IMG/VR virus record: IMGVR_UViG_3300025860_000057
Span: 1-29,750 of that record
Direction: 5' to 3' (one strand)
Origin: a virus
DNA length: 29,750 nucleotides
The position numbers and the translations under genes were made by a program. The notes beneath the pieces were generated by a model. It worked only from the letters and a program-made list of their open reading frames with translations. It did no database searches and was not told the origin of the DNA. Numbering within the stretch: position 1 is the stretch's first letter; every line of letters starts with the position of its first letter. This document shows positions 1-7,298 of the stretch, in pieces.

Positions 1-57
1 AATATTGCTAAAGGCAAAATGTCTGCAGCATATTGGGCGAATAAAGTAAAATGGTAA
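1..57 (+). CDS. 3' end of an upstream gene (partial), possibly terminase small subunit
   Basis: The first reading frame is open from the window edge to a TAA at 55-57, giving the C-terminal peptide NIAKGKMSAAYWANKVKW. It lies 44 nt upstream of the terminase large subunit, the usual place for a terminase small subunit, but only 18 residues are visible and no domain can be recognised. The 58-101 gap shows no promoter or terminator; it holds only a weak AAAGG ribosome site for the next gene. The assignment rests on position alone. Confidence 0.4.
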   Translation, partial: NIAKGKMSAAYWANKVKW

Positions 58-101
58 TAGCTGTATTTAAAGATAGAACATAAATCAAAAGGCAAGTAAT
101 A

Positions 102-1406
102 ATGGCAATAGAAATAAGTAGAAAAGACGTAGTAAGTAGCGAAATAGTGGAGCTTGACTCCACTGATCGCTTCTTGAAGATACCTGTAGATCCTTATTTG
201 GACATGTTAAACATTGAGCCGTTAGAGTCTCAAATAGCCATGATCAATGCAGTTAATAACCCCAAGTATCGCTTCATAGTAGCAGCATTATCACGTAGAC
301 AGGGCAAGACGTATATAGCCAATATTATCGGCCAATTAGTTACTCTTATTCCTGGCTGTAATGTGTTGATAATGTCACCGAACTACTCACTGTCTCAGAT
401 TTCTTTCGACCTACAACGGGGTCTCATAAAACACTTTGACTTAGAAGTAACAAAAGATAACGCAAAAGATAAAGTTATCACACTATCTAATGGATCAAAC
501 GTTCGTATGGGTTCCGTAAATCAGGTAGACTCTTGTGTAGGCCGAAGCTACGATCTTATCATATTTGATGAAGCAGCACTATCAGACGGTAGAGATGCTT
601 TCAACGTAGCACTACGTCCCACACTAGATAAGCCTAACTCTAAAGCTATATTTGTATCAACCCCTCGTGGCCGCAACAATTGGTTCTCAGAATTCTTTTA
701 TAGAGGATACAGCGACGAGTTTCCTGAATGGTGTTCAATACGTGCAACTTATAAAGACAACCCTAGAATGACCGAATCAGATATAACAGAAGCTAGAAAG
801 TCTATGAGTGAGGCAGAGTTTAAGCAAGAGTACGAGGCGGATTTTAATACTTACGAAGGACAGATTTGGAACTTTAATTTCGAGACGCAAGTCCAGGACT
901 ACAGCAGGTTTGAGCCAAAAGGTATGGACATATTCGCAGGACTTGATGTAGGTTATCGAGACCCTACTGCATTTTGTGTAATTGCGTATGATTGGGACAA
1001 TGAAGTATTCCATGTATTAGATGAATACTATGACTCAGAACGTACTACAGAGCAACATGCCATAGAAATACAGGGACTAATAGATAAGTGGGACATAGAC
1101 TATATTTATATAGATTCCGCTGCCGCGCAGACCCGTTTTGACTTTGCACAGAACTATGATATTAGTACTATAAACGCCAAGAAGTCGGTGCTGGATGGTA
1201 TAGCCCATGTAGCTGCCATCGTAGACAATGATAATATGTTTGTGCACCAAGAATGCAAAGAGACCTTAGGGTGTCTAGATGCTTACCAGTGGGATACTAA
1301 TCCCAACCTTGTTAGAGAAAAGCCAAAACATAATATGGCCTCGCACATGGCAGATGCTTTGAGGTACGCACTATACTCATTTCAAACCGGTGGTGGCACA
1401 TTCTAG
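102..1406 (+). CDS. terL: Terminase large subunit (ATPase-nuclease DNA packaging motor)
   Basis: This 434-aa protein is the packaging motor that docks on the portal, drives DNA into the prohead by ATP hydrolysis and cuts the concatemer. The ATPase half shows a Walker A-like SRRQGKT (residues 64-70), a Walker B DLIIFDEA (151-158, Asp156/Glu157) and the coupling motif FVSTP (184-188). The RNase H-like nuclease half shows three spaced acidic positions: Asp282 in LDVGYRDP, Asp338 in YIYIDSA and Asp418 in HMADALRY. Length and motif order are normal for the family. ATG102 is chosen because an AAAGG stands nine bases upstream and the N-terminus reaches the expected motif spacing. The HNH and portal genes follow directly. 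Headful versus cos packaging cannot be decided from this sequence alone. Confidence 0.95.
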   Translation: MAIEISRKDVVSSEIVELDSTDRFLKIPVDPYLDMLNIEPLESQIAMINAVNNPKYRFIVAALSRRQGKTYIANIIGQLVTLIPGCNVLIMSPNYSLSQISFDLQRGLIKHFDLEVTKDNAKDKVITLSNGSNVRMGSVNQVDSCVGRSYDLIIFDEAALSDGRDAFNVALRPTLDKPNSKAIFVSTPRGRNNWFSEFFYRGYSDEFPEWCSIRATYKDNPRMTESDITEARKSMSEAEFKQEYEADFNTYEGQIWNFNFETQVQDYSRFEPKGMDIFAGLDVGYRDPTAFCVIAYDWDNEVFHVLDEYYDSERTTEQHAIEIQGLIDKWDIDYIYIDSAAAQTRFDFAQNYDISTINAKKSVLDGIAHVAAIVDNDNMFVHQECKETLGCLDAYQWDTNPNLVREKPKHNMASHMADALRYALYSFQTGGGTF

Positions 1407-1427
1407 TGCAGCTAGGAAAAATAGTGT

Positions 1428-1456
1428 TTGACAATAGACGTTAAACTGGTTATAAT
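1428..1456 (+). promoter_or_regulatory. Perfect-consensus sigma70 promoter upstream of HNH/portal
   Basis: TTGACA at 1428-1433 and TATAAT at 1451-1456 are separated by exactly 17 bases, a full consensus match. The predicted start of transcription is near 1463. That leaves only about 7 nt before ATG1470, so a transcript from here would be almost leaderless for the HNH gene but normal for the portal gene. The hexamers lie just downstream of the terL stop, and overlap only a spurious TTG-initiated extension of the HNH frame. Confidence 0.8.
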
Positions 1457-1469
1457 TTTGGATAAGAAA

Positions 1470-1832
1470 ATGGAACTGAAAAGAGATTTAGTAAAATACA
1501 TTCGAGATAAGGCGAAGTCGAAATACAAAAAAGGATGTGAGTGCGAGATTTGTGGTGATACCGTAAAGCTTGACTTCCACCATTATAACAGCCTAACTCG
1601 ACTACTTGACAAATGGGTCAAGGAAAATAATGTAGAGCGTTATCTTGTAATGGAGTGGCGCGAAGAATTTATTGATGAACATGATGCAGAGTTGTATGAG
1701 TATACCGCCACGTTATGTCACAAACACCACTTACAACTACACTCTATCTATGGTAAAGACCCACTACTAAGTACTGCTACAAAGCAGGAACGTTGGGTAA
1801 GAATACAACGAGAAAAGCATGGCTTGGTATGA
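1470..1832 (+). CDS. HNH endonuclease, probable packaging accessory
   Basis: This 120-aa protein has a zinc-dependent HNH nuclease pattern: a CEIC pair (Cys25, Cys28), then LDFHHYN (His37/His38), then a C-terminal TLCHKHHLQLH block (Cys83, His86, His87, His91). The segment between (residues 43-80) is helical and charged. A frame extension to TTG1428 exists, but those codons are the -35 and -10 hexamers of a promoter, so ATG1470 is preferred; a weak GGA at 1460-1462 could serve as ribosome site on longer transcripts. The stop overlaps the portal start by 14 nt, so translation may be coupled. HNH proteins beside terminase genes are known in HK97-like phages to help terminase cut DNA. That role is inferred from position; a homing-type origin is the alternative. 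Confidence 0.85.
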   Translation: MELKRDLVKYIRDKAKSKYKKGCECEICGDTVKLDFHHYNSLTRLLDKWVKENNVERYLVMEWREEFIDEHDAELYEYTATLCHKHHLQLHSIYGKDPLLSTATKQERWVRIQREKHGLV

Positions 1833-3018
1833 TAATATCTTAAATAGGAAAGTGCCTGAAGATGATAACGTAATCTTTAAGCTTAATCCTGTACAAGAGT
1901 ATTTACAACAAACACTCTCCTCTAGAGAGGCCACCCATAGCTATGAGAGATACTACGAGGAATTAGAAATAGTTAATCGTGGTGTTAACATGATTATAGA
2001 CGATGTTGCAGAAATCCCTGTGAGAGTAGGGGCTCCCACAAAGACTCTTAGTATTGTAAAAAACATAAAACGATCTAAGGTAGATTCTTTGCTCAACCAC
2101 CAGCCTAACCTCTATCAAGATATTAATACGTTTAAACGTAATTGCATAACCGACTATCTTCTAGACGGGAATATTTTTATATATTTTGATGGTGCGTTCA
2201 TCTATCATGTTCCAGCCTCAAAAGTTACGATCCATGGGGATCCTAAGACTTATATAGAGAAATACACTTATAATGATGTAGATTACTCCCCTAATGAAAT
2301 GGTACATATCAAAGAGAATTCATTCCATGATATGTACAGAGGAGTTTCTAGACTAAAACCCGCTGTTAGAACTATGAAGATTATCAAGTCTATGCGTGAC
2401 TTTCAAGATAACTTTTTTAACAATGGAGCAGTTCCTGGTTTAGTACTTAAGTCCCCTAATACTTTATCTGAGAAAATCAAAGAAAGAATGATTCAATCTT
2501 GGAGCGTAAGATATAAGCCTGACGCCGGAGGACGACGCCCCTTAATATTAGACGGTGGAATCGAAGTTGATGAGCTCACAAATGTAAATTTTAAAGACCT
2601 AGATTTTCAAAACGCAATACTTGAGAACGAGAAGATTATAGTAAAAGCTCTAGGAGTTCCTTACATTCTTTTGGACTCTGGGAATAACGCTAACATTCGT
2701 CCCAATATGCGAATGTACTACTTAGAGACTATACTACCAATACATAGAAAAATGAATTATGCTTTAGAAAGGTTTTTTGGGTTTGAGATAAAAGAAGATA
2801 CTACCGAAATCCCTGCTTTACAGCCAGAAATGAGAGACCAATCCGCATATTATACTTCATTAGTAAATGGTGGAATAATCACAGCAGCAGAAGCCAGAGA
2901 GCGTCTTGGTTTTGAGGAAATAGAAAATACACAAGATATTCGCATACCTGCAAACATAGCAGGCTCTGCAGCAAACCCAGACGAAGGCGGAAGGCCCGAA
3001 GAGACAAAGGAAGATTAA
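1819..3018 (+). CDS. Portal protein, HK97 family
   Basis: The portal is a dodecameric ring at one capsid vertex through which DNA passes; it binds terminase and later the connectors. The 399-aa length suits the HK97-type family. Visible family features are an N-terminal helical region with VNRGVNMIIDDVAEIPVRV (about residues 52-70), a core GNIFIYFDG followed by YHVPASKV (near 118-138), NEMVHIKENS, the helix-rich stem region around NNGAVPGLVLK, and LGVPYILLD in the crown half. The C-terminus is a flexible acidic tail. ATG1819 lies inside the end of the HNH gene (14-nt overlap) with only a weak AGAAAA ribosome site, consistent with translational coupling or with the nearby promoter at 1428-1456. 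Confidence 0.92.
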   Translation: MAWYDNILNRKVPEDDNVIFKLNPVQEYLQQTLSSREATHSYERYYEELEIVNRGVNMIIDDVAEIPVRVGAPTKTLSIVKNIKRSKVDSLLNHQPNLYQDINTFKRNCITDYLLDGNIFIYFDGAFIYHVPASKVTIHGDPKTYIEKYTYNDVDYSPNEMVHIKENSFHDMYRGVSRLKPAVRTMKIIKSMRDFQDNFFNNGAVPGLVLKSPNTLSEKIKERMIQSWSVRYKPDAGGRRPLILDGGIEVDELTNVNFKDLDFQNAILENEKIIVKALGVPYILLDSGNNANIRPNMRMYYLETILPIHRKMNYALERFFGFEIKEDTTEIPALQPEMRDQSAYYTSLVNGGIITAAEARERLGFEEIENTQDIRIPANIAGSAANPDEGGRPEETKED

Positions 3019-3019
3019 A

Positions 3020-3340
3020 ATGCCCGGAAAAAGAGTTGGAGCAAACGTAGAGAAATTAGCAATGTACTTTCTAGAGATAGGAAAAGTACCTACCTGGACT
3101 GAGTACCAAAATGATAAATATAATATCCCTATTAAAGTAACGTCATTCGGTCATGTATTTACTTCTTGGAAGCAGGCCGTAAACCTGGTACGTAAAACTA
3201 GACCCGACGTATGGGTTGAGCTACATACTACGCCTGAGCCTGAGCAAGTAGCTAAACCTGTAGCGCCTAAGCCTGCGCCTAAACTGTCTGTTAAAAAAGA
3301 TCCCTTATCAAAATTAGGGTCAAGCAAAAAAGAGAAATAA
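3020..3340 (+). CDS. Small protein resembling a homing-endonuclease-associated repeat
   Basis: This is a 106-aa basic protein of uncertain role. Residues 10-57 run L..YFLEIGKVPTWTEY, a variable stretch, then FTSWKQAVNLV. That spacing (helix, GK-P-T-EY, then F-SW--A at the end of the second helix) resembles the small DNA-binding repeats attached to some HNH/homing endonucleases. The rest is a Pro/Lys/Ala linker with KPVAPKPAPK and a lysine-rich tail. No nuclease residues are seen. It starts one base after the portal stop with a good AAGGA seven bases upstream and ends one base before the protease-capsid gene, so it belongs to the head operon. It may bind DNA at the portal or act in head assembly. 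Function is not established. Confidence 0.6.
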   Translation: MPGKRVGANVEKLAMYFLEIGKVPTWTEYQNDKYNIPIKVTSFGHVFTSWKQAVNLVRKTRPDVWVELHTTPEPEQVAKPVAPKPAPKLSVKKDPLSKLGSSKKEK

Positions 3341-3341
3341 T

Positions 3342-5357
3342 ATGGATAAAATCTTACATGTAGCCTCTACGTTCAAGTCTCTTGAGAATGATGATGGTAG
3401 CGTAATGATACGAGGTATGGCAAGTACTAATCACTCTGACCGAGCAGGAGATGTAATCTCTAAAGAGGCTTGGGAAAAAGGTGGTTTAGAAAATTTTAAA
3501 AATAACCCTGTAATTTTATTTAATCACGACTATGATAAACCAATTGGTCGTGCAACAGGCGTTAAAGTAACAGAAAATGGACTAGAGTTAGAAGCAAAGA
3601 TTAGTAAATCTGCTCCTGCTGCAGTCTGTGAACTAGTAAAAGACGGTGTTCTTGGAGCCTTTTCCGTTGGTTTCAAAGTCAAGGATGCTGATTATATAAA
3701 AGAAACTGACGGATTAATGATTAAGGATGCTGAGTTGTTTGAAGTATCGGTTGTATCGGTACCATGCAATCAAGCAGCTACTTTTTCTCTCGCGAAATCG
3801 TTTGACTCTCAAGAAGAGTACAATGAGTTCAAGAAAACTTTCACCAATCGTGTAGATCTAACAGGTCAGTCTCTGACCAAAGAAGATGAAATATCATCCA
3901 ACCTGGTTAGTGATGCACCTACAAGCTCCGAGAAATCGGAAAAACAGGAGATCAAAATGGATACTAATGAATCCGGAATCGACTTGGAAGCATTTGCTAA
4001 GAAAGTAGCTGAAGAAACTGCTGCTAAAATTGCAATGAAACAAGCCGAAACAAAAGCCGCTGACGAAGCGCAAGCAAAAATCGCAGCTGACGCTGCAGAA
4101 GCAAAAGCTGCTCAAGACGAGCAAGTTAAAACAGTAATCCGCACTGGTATCGAAACTGGCGCAGAAAGATTAAAAGCTGACATGGAAGCTGACTTTGCTA
4201 AGGCAAAAGACAGTGAAATGGCTGACGTTGTTAAGAAGTATGAAGCTGATGTTGCCGAGAAATCTGCAGAATTAGAAGCTATGCGTAACAGCAAAATGGA
4301 GTTTGCAGCAAAATCTGGTCAGTCTGATTTCTCTAAAGAATTCTTACATGCTAGCGTTTTAGGTGCAATCACTGGTAAAGGCATGGGAACTAACTTTGCT
4401 AAAGATCTTATGCAGAAAAATACTTTATTCGGTACTCCAACTCCAGTAGATACAGACGGTAATATCGATCTTTCTGTTACTCAAGCATTTGAAGAAGAAG
4501 TTTCTTTATCAACTAATGTTGCCGGTTTATTCCGTGAGATTCCAGTAAATTCACAAGCTACTATCATTCCTTTCGCTGCAGAAGCAGACGAAGCGGTATT
4601 TGGTGGTGCTGGCGGTCTTAGCACTAATACTAATCGTTTACAGAACGGTGGTACTGAAGGTCAATTCGACATTGGTAAGCGAATCATCAACACTGAGCGT
4701 GTTATTGCTGGTACTTTTATCGACAATGATACTGACGAAGAGTCTTTGATTAGCTTCTTGCCTATGATCACTTCAGCTTTAGCTGTTGCACATGGTCGCG
4801 CAATCGATAAAGCATTGCTTTATGGTACTGCTAACAACACAGCTGGTATGGCTGGTGGTAATGGTAGCGATAAAGGCGCTGGCCTTTTAGCCACTCCGCT
4901 AACAACATTAGCTCAGTTAGATGGCGCTCCTGCGTTCTCTGGTGCAGACTTGATTGCTGCACGTGCACAAATGGGTAAATTTGGTGTTAATCCAACTAAG
5001 ATTGCATACATTGTATCTCTACCTGCTTACTATAAGTTACTAGAAGATGCGGATTTCCAAACTGTTGATCAGATTGGTAATGATCGTGCAACTATCCTTA
5101 CGGGTCAAGTTGGTCAAGCATACGGTTCTCCAGTAATCGTAAGTGACGTTCTTGCACCGGCTTCTGCTGGTACTGCATGTGTTGCTGTAAATGTTGATGC
5201 ATTCTTAGTCGGTCGATTAAGAGGCGTTAAGATTGAAACAGACTACGAAGTAGCTAACCAACGAAATGCAATTGTTGCAACTCAGGCTATTGGCTTCTCA
5301 CGAATCCAATCAGCTCTTGCTGCAACAGCTGTAACGTTTACTGCAAACGTAGGCTAA
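3342..5357 (+). CDS. Prohead protease-scaffold-major capsid protein fusion (HK97 type)
   Basis: One 671-aa frame joins three parts that are often separate genes. Residues 1-155 are an HK97-type prohead protease: conserved DRAGDVIS (33-40), NHDYDKPIGRA with His62, GAFSVGF with candidate nucleophile Ser108, and ELFEVSVVSVPCN (131-143). Residues about 206-325 are an Ala/Glu/Lys-rich helical stretch with coiled-coil character, matching the delta/scaffold domain that HK97 capsids lose on maturation. Residues about 330-671 are the capsid fold: an N-arm, FGTPTPVD, EIPVNSQATIIPF, and a C-terminal GSPVIVSDVL...VGRLRGVKIETDYE. The protease would free itself and trim the scaffold inside the prohead. The start has only a weak AGAGAAA site, so the fusion may be made sparingly; see the nested start at 3957. 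Confidence 0.9.
   Translation: MDKILHVASTFKSLENDDGSVMIRGMASTNHSDRAGDVISKEAWEKGGLENFKNNPVILFNHDYDKPIGRATGVKVTENGLELEAKISKSAPAAVCELVKDGVLGAFSVGFKVKDADYIKETDGLMIKDAELFEVSVVSVPCNQAATFSLAKSFDSQEEYNEFKKTFTNRVDLTGQSLTKEDEISSNLVSDAPTSSEKSEKQEIKMDTNESGIDLEAFAKKVAEETAAKIAMKQAETKAADEAQAKIAADAAEAKAAQDEQVKTVIRTGIETGAERLKADMEADFAKAKDSEMADVVKKYEADVAEKSAELEAMRNSKMEFAAKSGQSDFSKEFLHASVLGAITGKGMGTNFAKDLMQKNTLFGTPTPVDTDGNIDLSVTQAFEEEVSLSTNVAGLFREIPVNSQATIIPFAAEADEAVFGGAGGLSTNTNRLQNGGTEGQFDIGKRIINTERVIAGTFIDNDTDEESLISFLPMITSALAVAHGRAIDKALLYGTANNTAGMAGGNGSDKGAGLLATPLTTLAQLDGAPAFSGADLIAARAQMGKFGVNPTKIAYIVSLPAYYKLLEDADFQTVDQIGNDRATILTGQVGQAYGSPVIVSDVLAPASAGTACVAVNVDAFLVGRLRGVKIETDYEVANQRNAIVATQAIGFSRIQSALAATAVTFTANVG
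3957..5357 (+). CDS. Nested capsid precursor from internal in-frame start (predicted)
   Basis: ATG3957 is codon 206 of the fusion frame and is preceded by AGGAG (3946-3950) at a six-base gap, a far better ribosome site than that of the full-length gene. Initiation here gives a 466-aa protein made of the helical scaffold/delta region plus the capsid fold, the normal composition of a separate HK97-type capsid precursor. The start sits exactly at the junction after the protease and a Ser/Thr/Glu-rich linker. This would allow many capsid subunits per protease, similar in principle to the lambda C/Nu3 nested genes. The sequence of the site is direct observation; its use is inferred. Confidence 0.65.
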   Translation: MDTNESGIDLEAFAKKVAEETAAKIAMKQAETKAADEAQAKIAADAAEAKAAQDEQVKTVIRTGIETGAERLKADMEADFAKAKDSEMADVVKKYEADVAEKSAELEAMRNSKMEFAAKSGQSDFSKEFLHASVLGAITGKGMGTNFAKDLMQKNTLFGTPTPVDTDGNIDLSVTQAFEEEVSLSTNVAGLFREIPVNSQATIIPFAAEADEAVFGGAGGLSTNTNRLQNGGTEGQFDIGKRIINTERVIAGTFIDNDTDEESLISFLPMITSALAVAHGRAIDKALLYGTANNTAGMAGGNGSDKGAGLLATPLTTLAQLDGAPAFSGADLIAARAQMGKFGVNPTKIAYIVSLPAYYKLLEDADFQTVDQIGNDRATILTGQVGQAYGSPVIVSDVLAPASAGTACVAVNVDAFLVGRLRGVKIETDYEVANQRNAIVATQAIGFSRIQSALAATAVTFTANVG

Positions 5358-5358
5358 T

Positions 5359-5372
5359 AGTAGTATACTACT
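5359..5372. repeat. 14-bp perfect palindrome after capsid stop
   Basis: AGTAGTATACTACT is identical to its reverse complement and lies between the capsid TAA and the terminator hairpin. It includes in-frame extra stop codons (TAA TAG TAG). It may be a protein-binding dyad or part of the 3' end structure of the capsid mRNA; function unknown. Confidence 0.5.
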
Positions 5373-5373
5373 T

Positions 5374-5407
5374 AAACTTCGGGGTGGTTCGCCGCCCCCA
5401 AGTTTTT
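5374..5407 (+). terminator. Rho-independent terminator with UUCG loop after capsid gene
   Basis: Stem arms AAACTT-C-GGGG-T-GG and CC-G-CCCC-C-AAGTTT pair around a TTCG tetraloop (5388-5391), with one C-C mismatch and one wobble. A run of five T (5403-5407) overlaps the end of the right arm. It probably ends many capsid transcripts, with read-through to the neck genes since no promoter is seen before 5425. Confidence 0.85.
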
Positions 5408-5424
5408 ATTAATGGACTTATAAT

Positions 5425-5997
5425 ATGGCAAATTTAATAACACTAACCGAATATAAAGAGCTTGAAGGCATCACTAGCCCTCAACATGACGCTCGCACGG
5501 AAGTTATTATCTCGTCTGTGAGTCAATTAATAAAAACTTATTGTGGAAACAGTATTATAGATCATTATAGCGGTGCCAATAAGGTAGAGACCCTTTCTAT
5601 AAACTACGGTACACACGCAATTCAGTTAACGGAAAGCCCAATTGTTACAATTGTAACTGTACAGGAGCGTACCGAAATTGGAGGCGCTTATACTACTTTA
5701 TCTAATACTGATGATGTAGAGTTAGACGCTGCTACAGACACATTGTATAGAGTTTCTGGCGGTCATTATCAAAACTGGGAACAAGGCATTAACTCCGTTA
5801 AAGTTACTTACGCTGCAGGATATAACTCAACCCCTGCAGATTTGTTACTGGCAGTAGCAGATACAGTAACTTATTATCTTAAAGGTGAGCACAAAGAGCG
5901 CAAGACTATTAAAGGCGCTACTATACAGAATGCTCGCAGCGATATATCTTTTCCAGACCACATTAAAAGAGTACTAGACCTTTACAGGACGTACTAG
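5425..5997 (+). CDS. Head-tail connector (gp6-like adaptor)
   Basis: This 190-aa protein fits the adaptor that forms a ring under the portal. The N-terminal TLTEYKELEGI and helix EVIISSVSQLIKTYCGNSI (about 24-44) followed by a beta-rich middle with SPIVTIVTVQ, VKVTYAAGYNSTPADL and a closing helix LLLAVADTVTYYLK match the pattern of phage gp6-like connector proteins (helix, beta insertion, Y.AGY-P-L, helix). Position right after the capsid and before other neck genes agrees. The ribosome site is weak (GGA at 5414-5416) and the gene depends on read-through past the terminator at 5374. The stop TAG shares its G with the next gene's GTG start. Confidence 0.75.
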   Translation: MANLITLTEYKELEGITSPQHDARTEVIISSVSQLIKTYCGNSIIDHYSGANKVETLSINYGTHAIQLTESPIVTIVTVQERTEIGGAYTTLSNTDDVELDAATDTLYRVSGGHYQNWEQGINSVKVTYAAGYNSTPADLLLAVADTVTYYLKGEHKERKTIKGATIQNARSDISFPDHIKRVLDLYRTY

Positions 5998-7298
5998 TGA
6001 GTAGAGCTAGTCAGTTAAGTTTCTTAGAGAAGTTAGATAAAGAAATGTCTAGAAACTCTTCGGATTATAGAAAGAACTCTGCAGATTATAGAGCTCATTC
6101 CTTCACTGTGACTAGAAGAGGTCTAAGACGTGCAATAGCCTTAGTATTAGAAAATCAGTTTATAGATATTTCCAAAGGAGATGTACAAGACATACAAAAG
6201 CTACTCGATCCTGTAGTTAAGAAACTTATAAAACATATAGGAAAAGAAATACAGAGAATAAGCAAAAAAGATCCAAGCGTTAGACTACATAAGTACTCTG
6301 CAGCAACTATAGTTGCATCTTTTGACGCTAAAAATACCAGTAGATATGCAAAAATATACGGTGTGTATAAACAACAAATTAAAATAGTTGCAAGTGCTTT
6401 TAACAAATCAGTAACAATTGTGCTAGGTAAGAAATCCAACTTAGCCGCAGGTGAAGTATTTAATTTAGAACATGGACACTTGCAAGGTATAGTAGAGTCA
6501 CAAGTACGAGACGCTATAGATAATGCCGTATTAGAAGATAGCGAAAGGTCTAAAAGTATGGTTATGTCTTTCTTCAAGAAAAGAGGCGTAGACCTAAAGG
6601 TAGTACGGGACACAAAAGCGGATACAATGAATGTCTTTATAGGTTCCGCAGTAGATAATATTAACGAAGGCGGTATCTCTAAAAATAGAAAAGCTAAGCT
6701 ACAGAGAGAATTAAAGAAAGCTATAACTGAGCTACAAGAGGGAGGTTACTTTTTAACTTTAAAAGGTTCAGACTCTTTTAAAGATATAAAAGAAAAGCAA
6801 GCCACTGCTGCAGTATTAAATAGTTTTAAAGGGAAAAAAGGACATAAAGTGTCTAAATCTCCTTCAATTAAACACTCTAAAACGACTACTAAGAAAACAA
6901 AAAACAAAAAAGGTGCAGTAGTTTCTCCTTTATTGAAAAAGAAAAAACTACGCAAAGCAAAAAGATCAACAGGCGTTGCTTCAACTCCTCTACAATTAAT
7001 TGCAAGTCTGAACAAAGCTTTGCCATCAGCGGTTCGAGATAATATGAAAGAACCTGGACTAGTTAATAGAACAGGCAGGTTTGCAGCAAGTGTTCATGTA
7101 ACAGATGTTATGACAACAAAAACAGGGCTGCCAAGTATAGGGTATACATACGATAGAGACCCCTACGAAGTATTTGAGGCAGGCAGCGGAACCAGATTCT
7201 CGAGCACAGATAGAGACCCAAGAAAGATAATAGATAAGTCTATACGAGAAATAGCAACTAAAATGGCAATCGGAAGATTCTTTACTAGGAGAACATAA
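5997..7298 (+). CDS. Neck/head-completion protein, long lysine-rich form
   Basis: This 433-aa basic protein starts with GTG in a TAGTG overlap with the connector stop, with AGGA at 5986-5989. The first 270 residues are helical and charged; FNLEHGHLQGIVESQVRDAI near residue 155 is the most distinctive motif and I do not recognise it securely. Residues about 275-320 are an extreme lysine-rich linker. The last 100 residues (PSAVRDNMKE, NRTGRFAASVHV, IGYTYDRDPYEVFE, ending in RFFTRRT) look like the small neck or tail-completion proteins found between connector and tail terminator. It therefore seems to be a neck protein with a large N-terminal extension. Structural role is likely from position; exact function is uncertain. 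Confidence 0.55.
   Translation: MSRASQLSFLEKLDKEMSRNSSDYRKNSADYRAHSFTVTRRGLRRAIALVLENQFIDISKGDVQDIQKLLDPVVKKLIKHIGKEIQRISKKDPSVRLHKYSAATIVASFDAKNTSRYAKIYGVYKQQIKIVASAFNKSVTIVLGKKSNLAAGEVFNLEHGHLQGIVESQVRDAIDNAVLEDSERSKSMVMSFFKKRGVDLKVVRDTKADTMNVFIGSAVDNINEGGISKNRKAKLQRELKKAITELQEGGYFLTLKGSDSFKDIKEKQATAAVLNSFKGKKGHKVSKSPSIKHSKTTTKKTKNKKGAVVSPLLKKKKLRKAKRSTGVASTPLQLIASLNKALPSAVRDNMKEPGLVNRTGRFAASVHVTDVMTTKTGLPSIGYTYDRDPYEVFEAGSGTRFSSTDRDPRKIIDKSIREIATKMAIGRFFTRRT

Noticed and set aside
1428-1469. TTG start for the HNH gene adding 14 residues
   Set aside because: The added codons are the -35, spacer and -10 of a perfect promoter, and no ribosome site precedes the TTG. ATG1470 retains the whole HNH domain.
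1470-1832. HNH protein as part of a defence or mobile system
   Set aside because: It lies between terminase and portal with overlap to the portal gene, the known place for packaging HNH proteins, and no defence partner gene is nearby.
5419-5424. TATAAT just before the head-tail connector gene
   Set aside because: There is no -35-like hexamer 16-18 bases upstream (the region is C-rich terminator sequence), and a start of transcription would fall inside the gene.
6155-6613. Minus-strand open frame of 152 codons in the neck gene
   Set aside because: It is antisense to a lysine-rich gene; the Leu/Phe/Ser-rich translation is what complementing AAA/AGA codons gives. No independent signals.
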